This document shows, one piece after another, positions 22,147-32,653 of a stretch of 64,000 nucleotides of DNA (within the stretch, counting starts at the first letter, position 1; each line of letters starts with the position of its first letter). The translations under genes were made by a program, and so were the position numbers. Source of the stretch: Plasmopara viticola (lineage: Eukaryota > Oomycota > Peronosporomycetes > Peronosporales > Peronosporaceae); contig MBPM02000021.1 of assembly GCA_001695595.3 (NCBI GenBank), positions 124,001 through 188,000 of the forward strand. The letters run 5' to 3'. The notes beneath the pieces were generated by a model, which saw only the letters and a program-made list of their open reading frames with translations, was not told where the DNA came from and did no database searches.

Positions 22147-23013
22147 CTTTAGGCTTGCAACCTTAATACAAGACCTGTTAAAAATAAAGTAGCGCAAGAT
22201 GTGACACAAAAACCAACGCACAGGCATGTTCTTGTCATCTCAATTTTTACAATATTATTCTTGGCTTTAGTGTCAATTAATCGTATGAACACCAGAACAT
22301 TACATTCCCCTCTGCTCTGCATCTGTGTAGACTATAACGCGGTACGAAAAACATAGCGAATTTGTTTGCGAAATAATGTCTATGTACTATTTGGATATGT
22401 AATTCGAGCGTGTAAACTTTGATACGATAAAGCATTGCATTACAATATGGAAGCTAATAGTGACTACAATTGGGGTCGTGTGTACTGTCTACGTCGTCTA
22501 ATCAAGGTCGAAAATTTGAGCATTTCAAAAAAATCATCTGTTACCCTGTATACGTACACTCGCATCATATATACGCAACCTTTTTTCGTAGATATTTCTG
22601 TCCTTTTCAAATTAACCCTAATAAGAAACAAGTTCGAGATATTCTTTCAAAGTATTGCGCACATGAAAAAAATTACGATGCGTGCATGAAACATGACGAC
22701 CTGCAGCGTTTCTAACATGAGCACATAGGATTTTGTTAAAAAAGCAGGGCCTCAACACTTCTTGCTCAATTTTGATTTAAACTCTCAAGTCCAACATTTT
22801 TGCAGGCCTGGGTTAACGCACTAGAATGAATGGCATTGTCTCATTCAGATAGGTCCATTTACTGCTGTACGTGAACAAATTAGCTGAATGTACGAGGAAA
22901 TTATCTCATATAGCCACCTACGCTTACTATGTCATACTCTACTAAACCCATTCAGAAGAACAATAAATGACTCTTTCGTATTTGTACATAACTTTACCCC
23001 TAAGTGGTGGACA
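22147..23013. other. Intergenic, convergent gene ends
   Basis: AT-rich spacer between the 3' ends of sepiapterin reductase (+) and the zinc-repeat gene (-). Only short, unrecognised open frames are seen. Confidence 0.45.
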
Positions 23014-23856
23014 TCAATTTACGTTGACAATGTTGCCCTTGCTCAGTGACGCATGATCCACGCAGTAGTACCCATACTTTTGGTACGCGCGACGATGGCA
23101 GTTCTCCAACTTGCAACGATTGCCACCACCATGTGCCCAACAAAGACCGCCTTGCGTTGACACCTTCTTGCACTCGGAGATCTTGCAGATACGCCCACCA
23201 CCATGGGACCAGCAATAACCGTATCTCTTTGCTTTGCGCGTGCACGTCTCTGTTGCGCAAGTCTTATAGCCCCCGTGCTGAAAGCACTTACTGTGCAGCT
23301 TGGCGCGATTTGGACATCCCGAGATCGTGCAGCGTGTGCCACCACCGTGGCGCACACAGCTGCCACGAGATACAGCAAAGTTCGTACACCCCTCGACCTG
23401 GCATGGCGGCATACGGTACTTTCGAACACGCGTGCACGTCGTCTTAGAGGTCATTAATGAAATATTCATGGGCCGCGTTGGCTCCGTTGCGGCCTTGAAA
23501 AGCGGCTTTTTACTCACTGGAGACGGTCTTTCTTCCGAACTGGATTCCTCTTCATCACTAGTGCAACTATGGTTGTCCCTTGCACTACACAGCACAGTCA
23601 ACACCAGCGCAGGCACTTGTGGCTTCTTGCACTTTAATGCCGTTGTACTGTCACTGACCACCTTCTCAAGCGGCGTAATGGTCGAACCTAGTAGTAGCAA
23701 CGACGTGGCCATCGCGGATGGACTCTGTGCCATCCCAGCCAACTGAGCGAGCGTATCCAATGGTGGTGGCGTAATGGGCCGTACAATCCGGATGCTTCCC
23801 ATGTCAGTTGTCGAGAGCGGATTCAACAGGAACGAGATGTCAAATTTGCCACTCAT
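23014..23856 (-). CDS. C-x4-C / HGGG zinc-repeat protein (annotated as 'WRKY19-like' in oomycetes)
   Basis: Single exon, 280 residues from ATG 23856. The N-terminal 145 residues are low-complexity with Ser/Glu and Pro-rich runs. Residues about 148-270 hold five tandem repeats of the form C-x4-C-x(7-9)-C-x2-H, the first four followed by GG(G/Y) (CVRHGGGTRC, CFQHGGYKTC, CWSHGGGRIC, CWAHGGGNRC, last CVDH). Each unit has three Cys and one His, suitable for one zinc ion. Such arrays occur widely in Phytophthora proteins that databases name after WRKY19 because of this repeat, although no WRKYGQK domain is present here. A nuclear nucleic-acid-binding or regulatory role is likely but unproven. Two CCAAT boxes on the gene strand lie at about 24030 and 24097, upstream of the start. 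Confidence 0.8.
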   Translation of the reverse strand: MSGKFDISFLLNPLSTTDMGSIRIVRPITPPPLDTLAQLAGMAQSPSAMATSLLLLGSTITPLEKVVSDSTTALKCKKPQVPALVLTVLCSARDNHSCTSDEEESSSEERPSPVSKKPLFKAATEPTRPMNISLMTSKTTCTRVRKYRMPPCQVEGCTNFAVSRGSCVRHGGGTRCTISGCPNRAKLHSKCFQHGGYKTCATETCTRKAKRYGYCWSHGGGRICKISECKKVSTQGGLCWAHGGGNRCKLENCHRRAYQKYGYYCVDHASLSKGNIVNVN

Positions 23857-26449
23857 CGTGTACTAGGTGCTGTGTCAGTATTGCGAGGCACACTGTGCTC
23901 GACAACGGCAATTGTCATGTACTTTGAGAAGAGCGTGTTGCGCTAAGCTAATCCCATGACAGCGGAGCGACCAGAGTCGCGTGTCAAGCGAGCGAGAGGT
24001 TGAAGGGCGCGTGGCGCAGTAACATTTGATTGGTCGAAGTGTAAACCGCATGCTGGAATCTAGGGTATGTATTTCTGTCAGAACGCTTTGCGCTGCGATT
24101 GGCCTGTTATCCATTTGGGTGGTTCAGCGGATTGACTTATTTATTTAATACAAGATGTGTTTAATTTCGCCTCTAGTTTTTGATTGGCGGTTAATCTAAA
24201 TTCCCTACCGCTCCTTAGACGGAATTTGATTCCTTTGTAAATATATATTGGGATATTTTGTCAATTCCTAAAGGCTCCTTTTAAACGGTAGCCGACATGA
24301 ACTACGTCCAAAAAGAACAAGACGAGCGCGATCTATCACTCATTGACTTGTATATGTTAAATCTGATCAGAGCAATGACCAACACGCAATGCCGATCGAC
24401 GAATTCATGTACTGATTACCGTGTTGACTTCTAAAATTGTTACTACGGTATAGTGTATTCTTGCCGAAGACGGCCTTTGCACCGAAAGTTGTAATTGCGC
24501 CGTGAGTGGCGAGCCAAAAGTGGTTTACATGCCAAAAGACCGTTTAGCCCTGCCAAAAAATTACACCGTCACGGCGAAGATCGCGCGGAAGCGTTCTCCT
24601 TCGCTTGAGGCACAGCCGAATCTCCGCCTTCAAATGATGAAAGTGATAAGGAGCTCAAACAAACACTTGCTTGGTACTCCGCTCGCTACTGCTGCTAGAA
24701 AAAGCAATAAATAGTTATGTTGTCGAAGCGAATTTATCGCCCAGGGTTGATCTTCGAAAAGTGGTAGTCTTGTAGCCAAATTCATTGACTATCATTCGTT
24801 ATAACAGTGAAGCCTGTGGCAATTTCTGTAGAGACCGGACCTGAGATGCCGTCATCGACGATTTAATCAGCGTTAAAAGAAGACAACAATCCACAGTACA
24901 TCACCAGATTCTGTAGCCAAAATTACCAACCCGGACGAAGATGGGTTCTCTAAACACTCCTTTCGAAAAAAAGCGGCGAGAATCACCGTCTCGTTCGAGG
25001 CTCAGACACTTTTTGGACAGCAGATTCGACGAGAGAGAGACGAAAATTATCATTCGCCAATGGCGACGAGCAGTACACCCATAGGCCTTCACTCTACACG
25101 AGCCCGTTCTAACGCGGTGTTTAAGCAAAGAAATCGAAGCACCGAAACTATTACTCCGGCGGGACCCCACGACGGCTGAGCTATCCATTGTAATCCTGCG
25201 TCAAAATGTGCTTGAGCAATTCGCTCAGCGTCGTAAGAAGGCAGTAGAAAATGGTGGTTTGCATTCAGTCTAAAAATACTCTCGGGTACCGTCACCATCA
25301 TTTTAAAATTTGAAAACCATTCTGGGAGCTTCAGTGCATTGTAGACCACTCTGGAAAAAGTCCTTTATGTCCAGTATTATAGAGCCCAATATGATCTTTT
25401 GGTACATCGGAGACAACTCACCTCAGAGTTGTCCAGGCTTTGACATATTCTACACCAGGTGTTACGAACTTGAGCTCCGTGCTAGATGGCGCTTGATCGG
25501 AACACAAAGTGCCTATTCCAGACCGCAAAATCCTTGTGTCTTCAAGCACACATCCGATACTCAAGCGAACCGACCAGCTCCCACATCAACTTTTCTTGTA
25601 AGGAAGTGCGATCGTAAAGTTCTCTGATGGTTTGAGAACATAGTCACTTTTGAAGCTTCATGATCTACAAATGTTGGATTTCGTATGAGGAAAGCTTTAA
25701 TTTCTACTGCTTTTGCTTCTGTCCTGCTAAAAGCTGCTTCCTGACCTTTAGAAATACATTTAACTCGTGGATCAAGTGCTTTGTAACGCGATCTAGCCGT
25801 TCAGTTTGAGAAAAAGCCAAAAAAACATCGCCCCACTTGGCCCACGATGCCATCTAGTTTATGTGGTGCTTAAGCTGCGCTTCTTACAAATAAAATTAGC
25901 TTGTGCGATCAACCATCAAATAGCTTTTATAGGGATCACGAAATCTTTTCTCGCTTTGGTGTATGACTCACTGCAAAGTCCTGCTAGAATTGGTGGAGTC
26001 CCGCAATCGCTTCCTCAAAAGAGACGTGCAGAGTCAATTACTCTTCAATTTATTCGACTGGGATAACCACACACATTACGATGGCATAATTGCAGAATAT
26101 ATTCTGATCGACTGCTTGATTGAACAGGCTACACATCTACCGATAAGCGTATTAAATCAATCATGGTCTAGCTACGAATTATATTAGCTTCGATAATGAT
26201 AAGCCGAGATCCGCCAACCGAGTAGCAAGGCGTATGAAACTGAGCTGCTGAATACATGATCTGATCCGGTATGACAATCAGGCGTAACACAAAACCGTGC
26301 ATGTCCTTTAAGTGCTCATATCAGAAGCATACACAAGACAACTAGTTGTTTCACAGAGTGCATAAGTCCAGCAAAAAATATAGTAAGAACAGGCTTGAGA
26401 AATAAATCTAATTTGGTTTTCCCAGGTCCGTGGCAGTGAGTACTTCCGT
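23857..26449. other. Desert with broken coding-like segments
   Basis: No intact gene. At 24297 a 42-codon ATG frame (MNYVQKEQDERDLSLIDLYM) and at 24502-24714 a frame containing KVVYMPKDRLALPKNYTVTA look protein-like but are not joined by a convincing intron. On the minus strand, 25600-25089 reads protein-like across a frameshift (KFVTPGVEYVKAW ... FRLNANHHFLLPSYDAERIAQ) with stops. These look like remains of genes or elements that I cannot name. Confidence 0.4.
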
Positions 26450-26626
26450 GGGATAGCGTATAAGGGAGACTTCTTTGTGTCGAGCATAGTTATGCGCCTA
26501 GCAACAGCAGTAAAGCTCCTTGCTGTTGCTAGGCGCATAACTATGCTCGAAAGCAGAAAAGCTCCTTGCTGTTGCTAGGTGCATAACTATGCTCGACACA
26601 AAGTAGTCTCCCTTATACACTATCCC
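26450..26626. repeat. Foldback / MITE-like element with 60-bp inverted repeats
   Basis: Positions 26450-26509 and 26567-26626 are inverted repeats matching at 57 of 60 bases, starting GGGATAG and ending CTATCCC. Nested inside, 26481-26509 pairs perfectly with 26521-26549 across an 11-nt loop, so a second, shorter hairpin forms. Equivalently, a segment of about 40 bp is directly repeated at 26511-26550 and 26557-26596. No coding capacity and no obvious target-site duplication are seen. Confidence 0.85.
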
Positions 26627-28682
26627 AAAAATTTTACAGGGCGCCGGCCATCCGCATCCCTCAGTAGTACCAATTTAAGAGCCACCAAAAAACCAAATCA
26701 GGCTCGCCATCATTAAGACAGAGATTCTGAGTAATCCCGCGGTTATCGGATATCCATATTAGTCGGCATTCATAGGCGCGTGTATAAAAAGTAATTTGCA
26801 AAACACACATAGTTCGTCACAACGGTGCACATATCCGGAATTGACTAAATCAAGGAGCGGATACGCTAAATTGCCGACATAGTAGCTGATATGTAAAGCG
26901 CTAGAAAGACTATCAAACGACACCCTTTTCTTTTTTTCCTTCGTTAAGATTGTATACACCGTGAATCTTGTTGCTAACTGTGATTCATATTTAAGCTGAA
27001 ATGTAAGGAAAACCTCATCATCAGTCACTGTGTCGACGTAAGCAATTGACCAACCCATGGCGCATTAAACATTAAGCTTCAGCAGACTCAGACGACACGA
27101 CCTTGTCTCAACGGTAAAAAAAGCCGCTGAACAGCCAAAGGACACCGTGAACGAGCAAGCGATTGCAAGTACTTTTCACCTTCTAAGGGAAGAAGCTAAA
27201 ACTATTTTAAGGCGCTCTAGCATGAATGACCCGTCAAGTTATTGAGAAGTTATGTATGCTGTGCTCTCGGATCTGTACTTTTGAGCTAGAAGAAAGCAAC
27301 AATGATTAACGCCAAGCTAATGAAGACGTTCTACGACTCTATTTGAGACACGTTCTTCGATCGATATTAAGGAGGTACAATAGTGTCTAGAGGTCTTGCA
27401 GATTAAGACATTCCAGGTCAAGACGAAGGCATTTCTGCATATACAACCGTCGAGAGCAGATCTCGGAGCGAGCTTCAGCACAAAATCTGATGTAATGCTG
27501 TGGCTTAGGAGCTTATATCATCATGCGAGAAAAAACGATTATATAGGTACATCTGCACAACTTTGACGCTGCCAAATTGAACTGACCTGCGAGCAAAGAC
27601 TGTACCACATTGATGATTAAGACGTCGGCCGACCTCGATCTGGGTGATCGTGTGGTTTTGCTCCAGCTTCGGGTTGCAATTTGCGGTAGAAGGTAAGCAA
27701 CACGCTCAAAGCCGTTATGGTCGAGCCCTTTTTTTGATAGAATAAAGTGCGTCTAAAAGATGATCAAGATCAATGCCGTCTTCGCCGAAATCCAGTTGGA
27801 TAAAGAAAACGGCTTCACTTTAAGTAGATCTGGAAGCGATGAAGATTCGCGCAGGATCTATGTCGATGTGACAGAAAGGAACTTATTGTTCCAAATATCG
27901 GAGCGTTTAAATCGATCCATACCATAAAAAGACATACAGCCAGGATCCTGAGCCATGTCCACGGGCCGCTCAACAACAAAACTGGCAAAGGAATGGTGCA
28001 ATCAGTGTAACTTGTGACTTTGATGAAGGTAATACCACTGATGTCGCAAACATTCGAAATACTTATGAGTTTGCTCAGATTACAACTCCTGAGCAATGAT
28101 TATACTGCATGTAAGCTGAACACTATATTAATAGCCGAGCAAGTCAAAATGGTTATGGATAAGAACGACGACTAAAAATGTGTAGTCATAAATTTTGATG
28201 TCACAAATCGATTTATATACCTCGAATGAAAGACTCAAGGTCGTGGGCGAAATTGAGAAACAATATTGAGAAGGATATAGATGAGACGAATGGACGACTG
28301 CAGGTCTGATGTTTCAAAGCCTGAGCCAGCAAAAGAACAGGGTTAGAAGCAAGTTTTAGTCCTTTAAACATTGCATACAAAATGTCGTGGTATGTCCTGC
28401 TGTTCGGACAGCGACTACTCCATAGAAAATGGTTATGATTGGAAAATGTCGGCCTTTATTCGGCCTGATAGACTAAAAAATACGGCTGTATGCGAGGGCA
28501 TAAGGAACACTGTGGGTTATTTATAAAGAGCGCTCGAGCCCTACGATAAATATGAGCTAGATGTGAAAAAGAAAAAAAGTACAATTGTGAAAGATCGGTG
28601 GTGCGTCTTTCGGCATAGGACTGTAAACGAATTAAAATCGCGTACCTACAAATTTCGCGAAATTGGAAGGTTTAAATCCTAT
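26627..28682. other. Desert, no gene recognised
   Basis: AT-rich DNA. Plus-strand reading of 27.6-28.3 kb gives several protein-like stretches interrupted by stops and frameshifts (for example TSADLDLGDRVVLLQLRVA), consistent with a dead retroelement, but no diagnostic motif was found. Confidence 0.4.
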
Positions 28683-29028
28683 TAGGCTTAGTTTTTTCGG
28701 AAAAGGTTGGGGTGACGCCCTCCTTTCAAGCGCGGGGGCTAAACGCTCGCGCGCTTCGGGCAGGTGCTCTCGGGCCTCTGCAGGTCTCTAACGAGTCTCA
28801 CCCTCGACGCGACGGTCTCCAGCACCGGGCGCCACCTGGGCTCTTAACAAGTTAGAGCTAAACACAATAATGGAAGACCCTCACGACCTCGGTGCTGGCT
28901 GCACTGCCCGCCGAACGAGACCCGACGTATGCGGACACCACTCTATGCCGTGGATTAGCCAGACTGAGCCTAGCACGTGCATAACTTGGCAACGCGATAA
29001 CGTAATACATACATACATAGGCTTAGTT
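28683..29028. mobile_element. GC-rich island flanked by 11-bp direct repeats
   Basis: The sequence TAGGCTTAGTT occurs at 28683-28693 and again at 29018-29028. The roughly 320 bp between them are much richer in G and C than the desert on both sides (for example GCTCGCGCGCTTCGGG near 28747) and have no long open frame. This looks like an inserted non-coding element, a solo LTR, SINE-like unit or MITE, with a duplicated target; the direct repeat is long for LTR elements and in the range of Mutator-like elements. No terminal inverted repeats are apparent. Confidence 0.45.
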
Positions 29029-32000
29029 AAAGCTATTTTATTTTGATGATAGGGTTGACATAGAAAAAAATGCAAATTAATCAAGATCGCGAGGATGTGC
29101 CAAATAATAAACCTGGATTTTAAGGCTCCCACGGATGATGTTGATTAGTCGGACGAACAGATCGACAAGTTCACTGGGACGTTGATCCTTCACCTTTATA
29201 AAGTTGTTGGACGATATGTGTCAGATCATACAATTATGAGCTCATTTAGATCAACAAAATCACGAAGGTGTTGGTCGACTGGATCAAGCCCTCGATTAAT
29301 CCAGCACACGGCCAGGAAAGTTTGGGAAACGGTCGGAGTAAGCGCAATTTTTATATACCACCAATGAAGTCAAAGCGGTCGGATAAAAGTGCCAAAAACT
29401 ATTAAGTCTGTATCATCCAGCCTAAAATGAGTACAGCTGCTTGAAAGAAAATGCGAGAGGACGTTCAGGTTAAAATTTTAGGAATAATACACCGAAGGCT
29501 GTCAAAATGCTATGGGATATTATTTCAATGCGGCACCATCTCCGTCTGGCAAAAAAGTTCGTTTGTTATCGGCTTATCAAGAGTCAATTGTGGCACTAAT
29601 GCGACAAGTGCTACATCATGTACTAAAAACAGCTTCGCGGCTTTGCTAATTGCTGTTATAATCCGTTCAAGGATTTTGTTTAAGGAAACCTTGCAGGCGT
29701 TTGCATTCTAATGAGTCACGATTTTTGACACCAAGAGAAATAGAGTCGTCATATGACTTTGTACCAATTTCTACCTAACGACCTGACCCGTTTTTTATAC
29801 TTAACTTTATGCTGTTGATCAGCTACACAGCAAAAGATCTCGACAAAACCTGTCATACTGCTTATTAGATATAACAAGCGGATTTTAAGTGGTCCGAATT
29901 GCGGAACAAGCTTGGCTGGTTTCTAGCATACCGCTTGATTTGTTTGAGTGGTTGCATACGTCCTTTTGGCTCAAGATCGCACCAGTAATCTATCAGTGTA
30001 TATTAAATTACGCCGTGCATACATACTCAGAGGTCGCCGATGGTGAGAAATTTTTTGGGAGAGTATTATATAGATAGTTCATTTAAGCCGGTACTTACTC
30101 AGCGATCGTACATCGACGGCATCTTGACATAATTTAATGGAGGAAATCAGTGAGCTATCTGACAAAAGTACGTAAGCAGAACTCTGTGTATAAAGCTCTT
30201 GGAATAGCACGAAGTAGATTCCCTGGGCCACTTCGAGTCGAAAGGCGGTCTGTATGTGTATGCAAAGGAGACACAAAAGCCTTGATCAGTCTGCCGTTTC
30301 TGCTTACGCTAAGATCGATAAAATTCATTCTGGTCAGCCTGTATCAGTAAATTAGAGTCATCTATAGTCTTACAGATTACGTGTTGTCACTTTCTGAGGT
30401 GAGATTTTAGTGATCGCCCGAAAAGAATGAGCATTTTTAATTAGGATGAATCAATCACGCCGAAAGAATGGGCTCGTGTTGACCACAAGGTGTAAGCTGC
30501 CCGAGCTCGGAGTAATCGATTCGGAATCAGTCATTTACTCAATTTTTCACTATAATTTTAGCGATGCAAGAAAAATAAACGACTGTACATCCATGTCGAT
30601 GATCACTTTTATTACGCTCGAGTCAAACGAGCTAGATTACGGTGTGACGAAGTTGGATATGTTGGCTCTCTTTATCATATTAGTCATATTCTGGTCGCAC
30701 GTCTTGCAGGACAGACTTGAGTCGCTCTATCGTCCTCTTAATCACTAGAGATTGTGAAGTGCACAAGAGTCAAGGAAAGTATCATAGGGACGATCGCAAC
30801 AATTGCTGTTCCATGGATAATGTACATTTCATCTTCGCGTTGATCGCTCCGATAGAGCAAGCTCACCAGCCAATGTAGCCAGCTGTTAAGTCATGCGAAA
30901 CATTGAATGCAATAAACTTTTATGGAATGGCTCGTGCCGCCAAGCGCAATGTTGATGCGTGCAGTGTACCAGTTGAAAATTATTCGATAATTGTAAACCC
31001 GAAGCCTTGTTTTGATACTATCTATCCTGTCTAGAATATTTATGCAAAGACTTTTTATACCTTCATTTGATTTATCACGCAAACCGAGTCGGTCGTGCAG
31101 CGAAGGCAGGCTCTATTAGAAGGAACGCCCGCTTTTAATGCAATTTTTGCCTTTATGCAATGACCCAATAAATTTTTAATAAATAAGATTTGTATCACAT
31201 CTTACCGGAGAGGGACGAATGCTATTTGACTTTTATACGACAAGTCTTTCGGTCATAGTAACGACTAAATAGGAAGCAAAAAAAGTGTTAGTCGCCCGAT
31301 GACTCCGTGCCTAAGGCTGTGCCAATAACTAGCGCTGTAGATACAGAAAAGACTGTGTCTGGGCTACTGTGCGCTTAAAAAACGTACGCCCGTCGGAGAG
31401 CCACCCAAGCAAGTGAGGGCCATTCATATTACCACGAGTGTTAATAAATTTACTCGCCAGAGAGCCGTTCAAAGAAGAAAGGCCTTCAGCTTTACTACGG
31501 CAAACGACAATAAGCGGCTTTGTCTCGTCCGGCAAAACAAAAGAGGGTGCCCAATGATTGCTATCGTTGATGCTATTTAAAGTCTTCTGGTTCTGGCTTT
31601 GGATGCTGCCAAAAGTATTTGGTGATGGCTTTCATCCACGCTTAATGTAAAGCTCAGTGAACCAGACCGCGCCTTAAGACGGCCACATATATAGCATTGT
31701 ACTTGCGCAAAAGAAATCACTTCCGCGAAAATCCGCCACACTCACTGAAATTGCCTCCCGTAGCTGAAGCGGAGCTTAGTGTTTGGGATCTGTGCGACTC
31801 CCATAGTGTTTGCAAAGCAGCCGGCGACTTAAATCTACTCTGTCGCGAAGCCACACTTGTGAGTGTTAGTATAAAGTTTATTGTTTTCATGACCGTAATA
31901 ATAGTCGGAAGAGGCCGCCAAAACGGACTGATTTTATAATTTTTTATATACATATATATATGTCGTCAAAGTATACTTGAGTGAACACGCATTTTCCTTT

Positions 32001-32653
32001 GCAACCAAACATTAAACGTTGCAGAGGCGCTTGGAAATCCATAAGCTTTTATCGGTCAAGTGTACTAAATTTTCTGGAATAATATATTTCAACTTGGTAA
32101 GTTTTTTAACACCAAATCCAATCAATGCAGCTTCCGTACGGTTTATTCAGCAACGCGTTTTTTTATCGTGCACACATCGTTCAATAGCTCACCGTGTTGT
32201 AAGCTTGAACCAGCCGCCACTTTCCATTTGGTATCCAAGCCTTTCATGGTGCGGAACTTTCGTTCTTGTGCACCATGCCATTCGTTGCCTTTTGGTCTTT
32301 GTTTGGTGACAAAAAAGTATTCGTGCCTGACCCGGGGACCAGCTCGTGCCTGACCTTGTTAGTAAATATATTTTCCAATAAGTAATATAGTTTGGCTCTA
32401 CACTAAAAGCGAAAATATATGCTAAAAGACGACGCCAAAACAATGCTTTCTTCCTATTTTTGCCTTTTGTCTTGTCCGGACCATAATTTAAGTTTGTAAA
32501 AATTTATAGTCTTCAAAATTAAGCTTAAAAAAAAAGCGCTATGATAAGTAGATAGTTCCGATGCGCAATGTACAAGTGGAAGTAAGCTTCAAAGGGTCTG
32601 TCGATCAAAGAGAGCCAAGCGTCACTCTGTGATGAAGGAGCTTGACACGCCGT
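29029..32653. other. Desert, no gene recognised
   Basis: AT-rich spacer left of the gene-dense island. A 100-codon ATG frame at 30446-30748 (+) has no recognisable family. On the minus strand, 31570-31329 reads as a continuous protein-like stretch (containing DETKPLIVVCRSKAEGLSS and NMNGPHLLGWLSDGRTFF) without an ATG start, probably a gene fragment. A 13-base segment (ATTCGTGCCTGAC / CTCGTGCCTGAC) is duplicated near 32320-32353. Confidence 0.4.
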
